From: an uncultured Oscillospiraceae bacterium
GTDB taxonomy: Bacteria; Bacillota; Clostridia; Oscillospirales; Oscillospiraceae
NCBI GenBank assembly: GCA_947624985.1
Contig: CANQMO010000013.1
Span: 1 to 64,000 of the forward strand
Direction: 5' to 3'
Length of the DNA stretch: 64,000 nucleotides
A model generated the notes under the pieces. That model ran no database searches and was not told where the DNA came from. It worked only from the letters and a program-made list of their open reading frames with translations. Shown piece by piece: positions 15,422 through 24,635 of this stretch. Position numbers and translations under genes: made by a program. Numbering within the stretch: the stretch's first letter is position 1; the number at the start of each line of letters is the position of its first letter.

Positions 15422-16567
15422 TCATTCCATATAGGTCTGATAGTTATTGTTCGCATGGTATTCAACGGCCTCCCGCAAGGCAGCCGTGACGTCAAACGCA
15501 CCGCCGATCTTCTCGGTCTGCGCCGTGTAATCCCCTGTCTCAAAGGCCCGGTCATAGGCGCTGCGGAAGCTCTTATAGTAGTTCAGTTCCGCGCAGAAGG
15601 TGGGATCGGGCTGGATCAACATACTGTTGTACGCCCGGATGATGCCGGACACGGGCACGCCGTAGGCATTATCGTCCAGAGCGGACCAGTCGTTGCAGCG
15701 GTACTTCCAGGTCTGCTGATATTTCCCTTTCATTTCAGCCAAAGCCTGCTTTTCACCGTCGGTGAGGGGCTTGAAGTCCTGCATATAACCGGTGTTGTCC
15801 TTCACCTGGGCAAGATCGCTCATGCCGGAGAGGACGGCCAGCACACCTTCCTGCGAGGCGGCAAAGCGGATCGCAAAGCTGGCTGGGGAGGCGTTGGGGT
15901 CAATTTCCTGAAAGATGTGTTCCGCGCCGGCGGGGACTTTGGCCAGCATGCCGCCCTTTACCGGCTCCATGACGATGACCTGCTTGCCGTGCTTGCGGAT
16001 GACCTCGTAACACTTCTTTGACTGGATGAGCGGCTCCTCCCAGTCGTAGTAGTTCAGTACGATCTGAACGGCGTCAACCTCCGGGTGCTCGGTCAGGATC
16101 TGATCCAGATGGGCAGCGTCATCATGGAAAGAAAACGCGATGTGGCGGATCTTACCCTGTTCCTTCCACCGCTTCATGTGGTCAAAGAGATGTGCGTCCT
16201 GGACTTCTGTGGCATAGATGTAGCGGTTCAGGTTGTGGAGCAGATAGTAGTCAAAGTATTCCACCCCGCATTTGTCCAGCTGCTCCTGGAAAATGGCTTC
16301 CACCTTGTCCTCCGCGGGCATCTGGAAGGTGGGAAATTTCGACACCAGCAGGAAGCTGTCCCGCGGATGGCGCTTGACAAGAGCCTCCCGGATCGCGGTC
16401 TCGGAAGCGCCGTCATGGTACACATAGGAGGTATCAAAGTAGGCGAATCCCCGCTCCAGGAAAAGGTCTACCATCCGTTTGAACTGTTCCAGGTCGATGT
16501 CCGCTGCATTGTCGCTTTTCTGGGGAAGGCGCATCAGGCCAAATCCCAGTTTCTTGATCTCACGCAT
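15422..16567 (-). CDS. Aldo/keto reductase family oxidoreductase
   Basis: The 381-residue AKR has a TIM-barrel core: GFGLMRLP at the start, FDTSYVYHDG with catalytic Asp and Tyr near residues 45-51, the catalytic lysine in LLVSKFP, and the histidine in YLLHNLN. The C-terminal region aligns in layout with AKRs that carry a ferredoxin-like Cys cluster. Here only one cysteine remains in that stretch, so an Fe-S cluster is unlikely. TAGGAGG precedes the ATG. The upstream TetR gene overlaps by eight bases and probably controls it. Substrate unknown. Confidence 0.88.
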   Translation of the reverse strand: MREIKKLGFGLMRLPQKSDNAADIDLEQFKRMVDLFLERGFAYFDTSYVYHDGASETAIREALVKRHPRDSFLLVSKFPTFQMPAEDKVEAIFQEQLDKCGVEYFDYYLLHNLNRYIYATEVQDAHLFDHMKRWKEQGKIRHIAFSFHDDAAHLDQILTEHPEVDAVQIVLNYYDWEEPLIQSKKCYEVIRKHGKQVIVMEPVKGGMLAKVPAGAEHIFQEIDPNASPASFAIRFAASQEGVLAVLSGMSDLAQVKDNTGYMQDFKPLTDGEKQALAEMKGKYQQTWKYRCNDWSALDDNAYGVPVSGIIRAYNSMLIQPDPTFCAELNYYKSFRSAYDRAFETGDYTAQTEKIGGAFDVTAALREAVEYHANNNYQTYME

Positions 16568-17204
16568 TATTGGTTCCTCCTAGTTTTTGGTTTTCGTTGA
16601 TATAAGGTTTCATCATGGCCGGTAAAAACAGTCTGCAAAACTCTTTTGTGCGTTCCTCAAAGCTGTATGCACCGCCGGACATGTCCCAGCAGAGCATTTC
16701 ACCGTAGATCACATCTACCAGTGCATTGGCGAGCGCGTCTACGGGCGTGCTTTTTTTCAGTTCACCGCGCTCGATCCCCTTTTCGATCATACCCTTCATA
16801 GAATCGATATCCACATGGAGTTTGTCCTTGTTGTACGGGGCCTCCACGAGATCAGGGTCTACGGTGTTCCGCACCCATTCCTGGCAGAGCTTCAGCCCGT
16901 CCCGCTCAATGTGGCCGGAGAAATTCACCATGTAAAATACCAGCCGTTCCATAAAGGGGCCGTCATGGGCCTGCGCTTCCTCATAGATCCCCTGATACAT
17001 CTCCTGGCTCAACGCAAAAACTACATCTTCCTTGCGCTTGAAATAGGTATAGAACGTGCCGTTTGATACGCCGCAGGCTTTTGTGATCTCTTCGATAGAT
17101 GTGTTGACCAGACCTTTTTCACATATCAGCTTTTTCGCCGCCTCCAGCAGCTTGCGCCTGGTTTCCAGTGCGGCAAGCTGCCGGTTCGTCATTCTCTTTG
17201 CCAC
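16560..17204 (-). CDS. TetR/AcrR-family transcriptional regulator
   Basis: The 214-residue repressor has the N-terminal HTH (KKLICEKGLVNTSIEEITKACGVSNGTFYTYFKRKEDV split over residues 23-60), with the family-defining FYTYFKRKEDV. The C-terminal helical domain would bind a ligand. A GTG start at 17204 follows GGGGGTGAT. It is coupled to the aldo/keto reductase gene. A palindrome within its own promoter spacer suggests autoregulation. Confidence 0.9.
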   Translation of the reverse strand: MAKRMTNRQLAALETRRKLLEAAKKLICEKGLVNTSIEEITKACGVSNGTFYTYFKRKEDVVFALSQEMYQGIYEEAQAHDGPFMERLVFYMVNFSGHIERDGLKLCQEWVRNTVDPDLVEAPYNKDKLHVDIDSMKGMIEKGIERGELKKSTPVDALANALVDVIYGEMLCWDMSGGAYSFEERTKEFCRLFLPAMMKPYINENQKLGGTNNA

Positions 17205-17228
17205 ATCATCACCCCCTTTGTGTATTTC

Positions 17229-17258
17229 ATTATATCACATTCACTGAATCAAAGTCAA
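17229..17258 (-). promoter_or_regulatory. tetR promoter with operator-like palindrome
   Basis: On the minus strand TTGACT (17253-17258) and TATAAT (17229-17234) are 18 bases apart. The spacer holds ATTCA-N-TGAAT (17239-17249), a perfect 5+1+5 palindrome suited to a TetR dimer. Confidence 0.6.
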
Positions 17259-17275
17259 CGAAAAGAGTTTTACAA

Positions 17276-17446
17276 AATGCGTCTCACGGTGAGACGCATT
17301 TCCGGGCAGCAAAAAAGGGCGTCCCGGATGGAACGCCCTGGGGAGGCACTTGTCTGGCATTTTGAGATATGTCAATTCTGTGCCGCGTGTGATCAAAATG
17401 GGAGAGGCTTGCTTTCTTACGAAAACAAGCCTCTTTTTGTTTCCCC
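17276..17446 (+). repeat. 171-bp direct repeat, copy B (next to tRNA-Ala)
   Basis: This copy abuts the 3' end of tRNA-Ala and has the same succession of three hairpins as 15180-15349. Differences are few, for example GTGAGACGC here and GTGTGACGC in copy A. Because it adjoins the tRNA gene, this is probably the ancestral position. Confidence 0.92.
17404..17439. terminator. Terminator hairpin beside tRNA-Ala
   Basis: GAGGCTTG...CAAGCCTC (17404-17433) is followed by TTTTT on the plus strand. On the minus strand it lies directly after the tRNA and could end its transcript. A copy is present at 15308-15340. Confidence 0.6.
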
Positions 17447-17447
17447 G

Positions 17448-17523
<76 letters not shown>

Positions 17524-17541
17524 ACGTCCGGAACGGAAAAC

Positions 17542-17570
17542 ATGATAGCATATCCGGTCCGGATTGTCAA
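17542..17570 (-). promoter_or_regulatory. tRNA-Ala promoter
   Basis: On the minus strand TTGACA (17565-17570) and TATCAT (17542-17547) are 17 bases apart, 18 bases before the tRNA. The tRNA is therefore transcribed apart from the liv operon upstream. Confidence 0.8.
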
Positions 17571-17611
17571 TGTTTTTTACCGGAATGGGCGAAAAATTTC
17601 CCGCCGCGGCG

Positions 17612-18321
17612 TCATTTGGTCTTGCCCAGATACGCCTCTTTGATCTTCTCGTCCGCCAGAAGCTCCGCGCCGGTGCCGGTCATGGTGATACGCCCGGTCT
17701 CCAGCACATAGGCGGTGTGGGCCGCCTGTAGGGCCATGTTGGCGTTCTGCTCGATCAGCAGGATGGTGACGCCCTGCCGGTTGATCTCGCGGATGATGTC
17801 AAAGATACCCTTCACCACCAGCGGCGCCAGACCCAGGCTGGGTTCGTCCATCATCATCAGCCGGGGCTTTGCCATCAGCGCCCGGCCCACGGCTAACATC
17901 TGCTGCTCGCCGCCGGACAGGGTGCCGCCCAGCTGCCACTCCCGCTCTTTCAGCCGGGGGAACAGGTCGTACACCAGCGCGTAGTCGGCGGACAGGTCGT
18001 CCTTGCGCAGATAGGCCCCCATGCGCAGATTCTCCTTCACCGTCATATCCGGGAAGATACGCCGCCCCTCCGGGGCCATGGTGATACCCTTTTTCACGAT
18101 GGAGGTGGGGTCCAGACCGGTGATGTCCTCCCCGGCGAAGGTGATGGTCCCGCTGCGGGGCTTCACCAGCCCCGAGATGGTGCGAAGCGTGGTAGATTTG
18201 CCGGCGCCGTTGGCGCCGATCAGGGTGACGATCTGGCCCTCCTCCACGGACAGGCTGATACCCTTGACGGCCTCGATCCCCCCGTAATTGACCTTCAGGT
18301 CCTCGATCTTCAGAAGATCGC

Positions 18322-18325
<4 letters not shown>
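17612..18325 (-). CDS. livF: Branched-chain amino acid ABC transporter ATPase LivF
   Basis: The 237-residue ATPase has Walker A GANGAGKSTTL near residue 37, the signature LSGGEQQML, and Walker B LMMMDEPSLGLAP, typical of LivF. It powers high-affinity uptake of leucine, isoleucine, valine or a related amide together with LivG and the LivH/LivM channel. It is last in livJHMGF and starts inside the livG stop. Confidence 0.94.
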
Positions 18326-19169
<844 letters not shown>

Positions 19170-19173
<4 letters not shown>

Positions 19174-20342
19174 TGTCCGTCGCCTCCTTCCGCCGTTTTG
19201 TTTCTGTGCTTTCGGATCATGCCCGCGAAGGACAGCTCCTTATCGCCCATGATCCCCCGTGAGAAGAACAGCACGATCACCATGATCAGCACGGAGAACA
19301 CCACCTTGCGGAAGCCGTCCCGGAAGAAGGGGACGCTGATCCCGAAGAAGCTGCCGCTGTCCAAAAACCGCAGCCACCACTCGTTGCAGGCGATGTACAG
19401 GAACGACGCGATGCAGCTGCCGGAGATGGAGCCGATACCGCCGATGACCACGATCAGCAATATCTCATAGGTCATGGCCGACTTGAAGGCGTTGGCCTGG
19501 ATGGTGGTCTGGTACATGGCCAGAAGCGCCCCGCCCACCCCGGCGAAAAAGCTGGAGATGACGAACGAGAGCATCTTGTGCTTGAAAAGGCTGATACCCA
19601 TGGCCTCCGCGGCCACCTCGTCGTCCCGGACGGCCTTGAAGGCCCGGCCATAGGAGCTGTGGATCAGCAGCACGATGAGGCCGATACAGATCATGGAGAT
19701 GAAAAACGGGAACGCGGTAGCCAGCTTGATGTTCCCGATCTGGATGGCGGAGAAGTTGGTGTACTTGCGCAGCATATTGGAGCCGTTGGTGACGGGGCCC
19801 AGGCCGTTCCACTGGAAGATGGCCCGGATGATCTCCGCGAAACCCAGGGTGGCGATGGCCAGATAGTCGCTCTTGAGCCGCAGCACGGGCACGCCGATCA
19901 GGGCGGCGAAGGCGGCGGCCACCAGGCCCGCGATGATGATACAGATGATGGCGCCCACAAAGTTGCCCGCATTCTCCCCCAGCAGCCGGCTCAGGGCCTC
20001 CGGGATGGAGAAGCCGATGGCGCCGCCATCAAAGTACTGGTACACGGCGGCGTGCTGGTCCGCGGGGATGGCAAAGATCGAGTAGGCGTAAGCGCCCACC
20101 AGCAGGAAGCCCGCCTGGCCCAGGGAGAACAGGCCCGTGAAGCCGTTGAGCAGGTTCATGCTCACGCAGATCAGCGAGTAGATGGCGCCCTTTTTCAGCA
20201 CCGGGATCAGCATGAGGGTGAAAGAGTTGGCGGGCAGTACGTTATCCAGCAGGATCAGGAATATGTACAGCGCGGCGATCAGGCACGCCGAGATGGCGGC
20301 GCCGATCTTGCCGGCCGGATCTTTTCGCAGCGTCTTTTCCAT
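19170..20342 (-). CDS. livM: Branched-chain amino acid ABC transporter permease LivM
   Basis: The 390-residue permease has about nine hydrophobic segments, the motif GFTGLFSLGQAGF, and LKSDYLAIATLGFAEIIR, both LivM hallmarks. The EAA-type loop facing the ATPase reads RDDEVAAEAMGISLFKHK. GAGGAGG stands six bases before the ATG at 20342, which is chosen over an in-frame start 15 bases earlier. Confidence 0.94.
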
Positions 20343-20353
20343 GTCGCCCCTCC

Positions 20354-21247
20354 TCAAACCTTATCCGTGGCCTTCTCGCCGAAGATACCGGTGGGCTTGA
20401 CCAGGAGCACAACGATCAGCAGCACGAAGGTAAAGGCGTCGGAGAAGATGGTCCAGCTGGAGCCCAGACCCTTGATGATGTTCTCGCAGATACCGATGAC
20501 GAACGCGCCGATGACCGCGCCGGGGATGGAACCGATACCGCCGAACACCGCCGCCACGAATGCCTTCAGGCCGGGCATGGAGCCGGAGGTGGGGATCACC
20601 GACGGGTAGTTGGTGAAGTACAACAGCGACCCGATGGCCGCCAGGAAGCAGCCGATGACGAAGGTCATGGAGATGACGGAGTTGATCTTGATCCCCATGA
20701 GCTGGCTGGTCTCGAAGTCCTTGGAGACGGCCCGCATGGCCATGCCGATCTTGGTCTTCTGGATGAACAGCACCAGCGCGAATACCAGCACCACCGTCAG
20801 GATGGGGGTGACGATGGTGACCACCTTGGTGGTGGCGGAGCCGATGGTGACGGAGTTGGAAAGCCAGGGGATGGTGGGGTAGACCTGGGCCAGACCGCCG
20901 GTGAAGTACAGCGCGCAGTTTTGCAGCAGATAGCTCACGCCGATGGCGGAGATCATGACCGACATACGGGGGGCGGAGCGCAAAGGCTTATAGGCCACCC
21001 GCTCGATGAGAAAGCCCAGGACCACCGTGGCGACGATCACCAAGGGGATGGACAGGTACATGGGCATGGCGGTGGTGGTGTAGACCATCACCAGGCCCGC
21101 CACCATGAACACGTCGCCATGGGCGAAGTTGATGAGGCGCAATATGCCGTACACCATCGTGTACCCGATGGCGATCAGGGCGTACTGCCCGCCCACGGAG
21201 ATACCCGCCAGCAGATAGGGCAGATTCGCCTGCACAAAGTTGGACAT
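20354..21247 (-). CDS. livH: Branched-chain amino acid ABC transporter permease LivH
   Basis: The 297-residue permease starts with LLAGISVGGQYALIAIGYT and continues with GILRLINFAHGDVFM, typical LivH. About eight membrane segments are visible, with the ATPase-contact loop AVSKDFETSQLMGIKIN. The ATG at 21247 has GGAGGA eight bases upstream. It lies 170 bases after livJ, separated by a strong hairpin, and 11 bases before livM. Confidence 0.94.
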   Translation of the reverse strand: MSNFVQANLPYLLAGISVGGQYALIAIGYTMVYGILRLINFAHGDVFMVAGLVMVYTTTAMPMYLSIPLVIVATVVLGFLIERVAYKPLRSAPRMSVMISAIGVSYLLQNCALYFTGGLAQVYPTIPWLSNSVTIGSATTKVVTIVTPILTVVLVFALVLFIQKTKIGMAMRAVSKDFETSQLMGIKINSVISMTFVIGCFLAAIGSLLYFTNYPSVIPTSGSMPGLKAFVAAVFGGIGSIPGAVIGAFVIGICENIIKGLGSSWTIFSDAFTFVLLIVVLLVKPTGIFGEKATDKV

Positions 21248-21276
21248 AGAGGAGTTCCTCCAAATCATGATAAATG

Positions 21277-21330
21277 AGAGCGCATAAAACCGCCTCCCAA
21301 GGCGCGGCGGGAGACGCTTTTATGCGCTCT
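21277..21330 (-). terminator. Intercistronic hairpin between livJ and livH
   Basis: AGAGCGCATAAAA (21277-21289) pairs perfectly with TTTTATGCGCTCT (21318-21330), and smaller GC-rich hairpins sit in the loop. Its position after the binding-protein gene fits partial termination or 3'-end protection, giving more binding protein than channel. Confidence 0.65.
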
Positions 21331-21417
21331 GGGACAGGCTATGACCCCGGCAAGCGGGAGCGCCGAAGCGCCCCCGCCGCCAAAAGATCGATCGATATGT
21401 GCCTGGGAAAAACAGCC

Positions 21418-22584
21418 TTACTCGGCGTCCGCAACGCTCTGCGCCGCCACGAAGTCCCAAACGCCGGTCTCGGTGTTGGCTTGCTTGATGAAGGCGCTGT
21501 CGCGGATGGCGTCGCCGATCTCGTCGAAGGCGATGGCGCCGGACACGCCGGTGTAAGTGACATTGGGCAGAGCGGCCATCACGTCGGCGGGGTCGGCGGA
21601 GCCGGCGGCCTTGATGGCCTCCAGAGCGGTGTAGTAAGCGTCATAGCCCATGACGGACACGGCCGCGATCATATCGTTGCCGCCGTTGTTGGCCAGAGCG
21701 GTGGAGTCGCTGTTCAGATACTCCTTGAAGCCCTCCTCAAACTCGGGGTCGCCGCCCTCGGCGTAGAAGGTGGTGCAGTACACTTCCAGATCGGTGCCCT
21801 GAACGGCCTCCATGACCACGTTGGAGTCCCAGGTGTCGGGCGCGGTGATGGGCACGTCGATACCCTGGGAAGCGGCCTGCTCAACGATGAGCTGAGCATA
21901 GCTGATGGAGCAGGGAGCGAAGATGACCTCGGCGCCGGCGTTCTTGGCGTTGGTCAGGTAGGAGGTGAAGTCAGAGTTGCCCTCGGGGAAGGACTCGGCG
22001 GTGACCTCCATGCCCAGCGCCTCGGCGGCCTGGGTGAAGTAGTTGATCAGGCCCTGGTCATAGTCGTTGCCCAGCTGGCCCAGGCAGTAGGCCTTGGTGG
22101 CGCCCAGCTCGTCATGGGCGAAGTTGGCCTGGACAGTGCCCTGGAAGGGGTCCAGGAAGCAAATGCGGAAGTAGTGCTCGTTGCCCTCGGTGACCTGGGG
22201 GTTGGTGCAGGTGACGCCGATGACGGGGATACCCGCATCGCCGAAGGTATCGGAACCGGCAATGGCCACGGCGGAGCCGTAAGTACCCAAGACCACGGAG
22301 GAGCCCGCGGCCACCAGCTGCGTGGCGGCGGAGACGGCCTTGTCCGTAGAGGACTCGTTGTCCGCCACGACCAGCTTCACGTCATAGGTGACGCCGTCCA
22401 CCTCCACGGTGGGGGTCTCCGCGTTGGCGTACTGGATGCCCAGGGTCTCCTGCTTGCCACCGGCGCCGTTGTCGCCGGACAGGGGCTCGAACACGCCGAT
22501 GACGATCTCGTCCGCGGCGAAGGCCGGCACGGCCAGCGCCATGACCATCACAACGGCCAGCGCGATTGCAAAGATCTTTTTCAT
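21418..22584 (-). CDS. livJ: Branched-chain amino acid ABC transporter substrate-binding protein
   Basis: The 388-residue periplasmic-binding-fold protein (type I) has a signal peptide MKKIFAIALAVVMVMALAV ending AFA before ADEIVIGVFEPLSG. The latter is the conserved LivJ/LivK beginning. There is no lipobox cysteine, which is unusual for a binding protein in a single-membrane organism. It leads the liv operon, has TGGGAGG before its ATG, and is driven by the promoter at 22660-22688. The actual ligand could be leucine-type amino acids, amides or urea. Confidence 0.93.
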   Translation of the reverse strand: MKKIFAIALAVVMVMALAVPAFAADEIVIGVFEPLSGDNGAGGKQETLGIQYANAETPTVEVDGVTYDVKLVVADNESSTDKAVSAATQLVAAGSSVVLGTYGSAVAIAGSDTFGDAGIPVIGVTCTNPQVTEGNEHYFRICFLDPFQGTVQANFAHDELGATKAYCLGQLGNDYDQGLINYFTQAAEALGMEVTAESFPEGNSDFTSYLTNAKNAGAEVIFAPCSISYAQLIVEQAASQGIDVPITAPDTWDSNVVMEAVQGTDLEVYCTTFYAEGGDPEFEEGFKEYLNSDSTALANNGGNDMIAAVSVMGYDAYYTALEAIKAAGSADPADVMAALPNVTYTGVSGAIAFDEIGDAIRDSAFIKQANTETGVWDFVAAQSVADAE

Positions 22585-22659
22585 TGATTGTTTCCTCCCA
22601 TGTTATTCTCATTGCTTTGGTTTGTCCTTGACAGATGGACAAATGTTCGCGTGCAAGAT

Positions 22660-22688
22660 ATTCTAACATGGTCTATCCCATATTGCAA
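22660..22688 (-). promoter_or_regulatory. Predicted liv operon promoter
   Basis: On the minus strand TTGCAA (22683-22688) and TAGAAT (22660-22665) are 17 bases apart, leaving a leader of about 70 bases before livJ. The leader includes a TTGTCC/GGACAA hairpin at 22622-22643. Confidence 0.6.
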
Positions 22689-22756
22689 GAGCGGTTATGA
22701 CAGTTTTTTATCTCTTTTTCGCCGCCGTATTAGGCAAGCGGCACAATAAAGGAATA

Positions 22757-22793
22757 GAGCGTCCCATCCTCACGGACAGAACGCTCGTTTTTG
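22757..22793. terminator. Weak hairpin after marR
   Basis: GAGCGT (22757-22762) and ACGCTC (22781-22786) with GTTTTTG after them on the plus strand, in the 230-base gap between marR and livJ. The rest of the gap shows only the liv promoter. Confidence 0.4.
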
Positions 22794-22815
22794 TTGTCGC
22801 TGCGCGGAATGGCGG

Positions 22816-23238
22816 TCACTTCATAAAGTCGTTCAGATCGTCCAGCATCCGCTCCAGCAGGGCCAGTTCCTGGGGCGTGTAGTTCTTTTGCAGCTGCTCC
22901 ACGCTCTCGGCGATGAAGGGGTAATCTGTGTTATAATAGGAGAAGAACCGGTCTCCCACGGAGACCCGGCACTCCCGCCGGTCCTCGCTGGAGACGGAGC
23001 GGACGGCGTAGCCCTTGGCCACCAGATTGTTGATCTTGTAGGTGGCGTTGGGCTGGGAGATACCCAGGGTGTCGGCGAAGGTGCTGACGGTGGGGTCCCC
23101 CAGCAGATAGATCACGTCGGCGGCGTAGGCCTCCGTGGCGCTCAGAGACCCGTCCCGCTCCTTGACGCGGCTGAACAGGTCGCGGTAGTGCTTCAGGCGG
23201 ACGCTCTCATAGAGGGTCTTGAGCTTCTCATACAGCAT
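22816..23238 (-). CDS. MarR-family transcriptional regulator
   Basis: The 140-residue protein has a winged helix-turn-helix of MarR type. The recognition helix is in FADTLGISQPNATYKINNLV, followed by the wing VRSVSSEDRRECRVSV. Flanking helices would form the dimer interface. GGGGAGG stands seven bases before the ATG at 23238. It lies directly upstream of livJ in the same direction and has a perfect palindrome in its own promoter. It probably controls itself and possibly the liv genes. The ligand is unknown. Confidence 0.88.
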   Translation of the reverse strand: MLYEKLKTLYESVRLKHYRDLFSRVKERDGSLSATEAYAADVIYLLGDPTVSTFADTLGISQPNATYKINNLVAKGYAVRSVSSEDRRECRVSVGDRFFSYYNTDYPFIAESVEQLQKNYTPQELALLERMLDDLNDFMK

Positions 23239-23268
23239 GGATGGGCCTCCCCGCAATGGCATGGCATC

Positions 23269-23297
23269 AGTTTATCCCAATCAATGGCCATTGTCAA
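23269..23297 (-). promoter_or_regulatory. marR promoter with MarR operator
   Basis: On the minus strand TTGACA (23292-23297) and TAAACT (23269-23274) are 17 bases apart. The spacer carries the perfect 12-bp palindrome CAATGGCCATTG (23282-23293), partly covering the -35, a standard place for MarR repression. Confidence 0.65.
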
Positions 23298-23310
23298 TCC
23301 CGCCGGACAG

Positions 23311-23339
23311 GTGCAAAATGGGACAAAGTGTGCTACAAT
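23311..23339 (+). promoter_or_regulatory. Extended -10 promoter of the 87-residue protein
   Basis: TGCTACAAT (23331-23339) forms an extended -10, with a weak GTGCAA 17 bases before. It is divergent from marR, and its upstream region includes the MarR palindrome. Confidence 0.45.
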
Positions 23340-23380
23340 GGGCATAGAATAGACCGACTGCGAAAAAGGAGAGAGACACC

Positions 23381-23644
23381 ATGGTAGAATTGCGACTGAA
23401 TGTCAGCGATGTGGATTATGAAGCGCTGATCCGGGCTCTGGCCGGGCAGATCGCCGGGCCGGCGCTGATGGCCGCCCGGGCCATGCCGGACAGCGCCAAG
23501 GAGGAGATGGTGACCGGGTATATCAACGCTAATGCCGCCCGGATAGAGCGCGCGATCGAAGGCGCCCTGGCCTCCAAAGGACTTCATATGAAGATCACCG
23601 GCGCCCAGGCAAAGCTTATCGCCCGGCCCGGTACCGGCGCCTGA
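23381..23644 (+). CDS. Hypothetical small protein, 87 residues
   Basis: I do not recognise this protein. It is acidic to neutral and mostly helical by composition (alanine- and isoleucine-rich). It has a middle segment GYINANAARIERAIEGALASKG that looks amphipathic, and no cysteine, signal peptide or membrane helix. GGAGAG lies upstream of the ATG and a terminator follows, so it is a monocistronic gene divergent from marR. Intact frame, clear signals and GC pattern like its neighbours support it as real. Confidence 0.7.
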   Translation: MVELRLNVSDVDYEALIRALAGQIAGPALMAARAMPDSAKEEMVTGYINANAARIERAIEGALASKGLHMKITGAQAKLIARPGTGA

Positions 23645-23703
23645 TCGAGCGGCCGGCGGCCCTCGCCGCCGCCGGTGACGGCTGTCCTGGCGGAAACGGG
23701 AAA

Positions 23704-23784
23704 AACAGCGGGGCCTGCCCGCTGTTCAACTTCCTTTTATCCGTTTTTACAGGCTGAAACGCCCCCTGACGGGGGCGCTTTTCT
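23704..23784 (+). terminator. Two terminator-like hairpins
   Basis: AACAGCGGG/CCCGCTGTT (23704-23726), followed by a pyrimidine-rich CTTCCTTTTAT tract, and CGCCCCC/GGGGGCG (23760-23777) followed by CTTTTCTT. They end the 87-residue gene and, in reverse, the long minus-strand run. Confidence 0.75.
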
Positions 23785-24635
23785 TATAGCTTGTGCAGAC
23801 AGTCGTATTCCGCTTTTCTTCCGGGCGAGAGGGCGAACCGCTCAAAAATGCCGCCGGGCACGTCCAGCCCTTCGCCGGGACCGATGCCCCAGCCGGGGTG
23901 CGTGACCAGCTCCAGATCGGCGCCCCGCCGGGCGGCGGCCCGCTCCATGTCCGGCAGCAGGGCCCTGACCGGCTCATACTCCATGTCTCCGGACAACATC
24001 AGGCCCATGACCGCGTTTTTGGTCAGACCCATCTGCTTCATGATGTGCCCGCCGGGGATGGCCAGCAGATTCAGCGCCGTGTTTTTGACAAGATTGACGA
24101 AGCTGTAATACTTCTTCATCTCCCAGTGGCGCAGGTACGGTCCCACAGGCTCCCGGGCCCAGCGGATATAGGTCACGGTCCAGCCGTTCTCCCGCACGGC
24201 GTCCCGGATGGCGGCCAGCACGGCGGGGAGCATTTGGATATGCTGGTGTCCGTCCAGCCGCAGGGGACGGTCGCCCATCAGGGGAAGCACCCGTTTTATC
24301 TGCGACGAGAATTCCCGGACGAGCTGTTCCCGCAGGGCTTTAGGGTGCGTCACGCTCTGGATGAGCAGCCGGGAAAAGCTCTCCCGGAACCGCCCGTCCG
24401 GTCCGGCCAGCAGAGGCACCTCCCCCGGGTGCGACAGGCACAGCCCCTCCGTCACGTTCAGGTGCACCGCCACATGCAGCGCCGGCTCGTCCGCCAGCAG
24501 AGCCATAGCCGCCTCCAGACAGGGGCTGTTGGGCATGACGCTCACCCCGGTGAGGCAGCCGTTTTTACGGCAGTCCAGGATGTGCTCCGACTGGGAGAGG
24601 GTGATACCGTAGTCGTCGGCGTTAAAGAGCGTCAT
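23784..24635 (-). CDS. ChbG/YdjC-family carbohydrate deacetylase
   Basis: The 283-residue YdjC-family hydrolase removes acetyl groups from N-acetylated sugars. The metal-site motifs are FNADDYGIT at the N-terminus, HVAVHLNVTEG near residue 57, DGHQHIQMLP near 125, and THPGWG near the end. The start at 24635 lies inside the upstream glycosyltransferase gene (14-base overlap), so the two are coupled. With a GtrB/ArnC-type partner the likely substrate is a polyprenyl-phosphate-linked N-acetyl sugar, as with NaxD of Francisella. Chitooligosaccharide deacetylation is the alternative. Confidence 0.85.
   Translation of the reverse strand: MTLFNADDYGITLSQSEHILDCRKNGCLTGVSVMPNSPCLEAAMALLADEPALHVAVHLNVTEGLCLSHPGEVPLLAGPDGRFRESFSRLLIQSVTHPKALREQLVREFSSQIKRVLPLMGDRPLRLDGHQHIQMLPAVLAAIRDAVRENGWTVTYIRWAREPVGPYLRHWEMKKYYSFVNLVKNTALNLLAIPGGHIMKQMGLTKNAVMGLMLSGDMEYEPVRALLPDMERAAARRGADLELVTHPGWGIGPGEGLDVPGGIFERFALSPGRKAEYDCLHKL

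Noticed and set aside
14182-17446. Insertion sequence or transposon
   Set aside because: No transposase or integrase frame and no terminal inverted repeats. The borders are direct repeats of hairpin units only.
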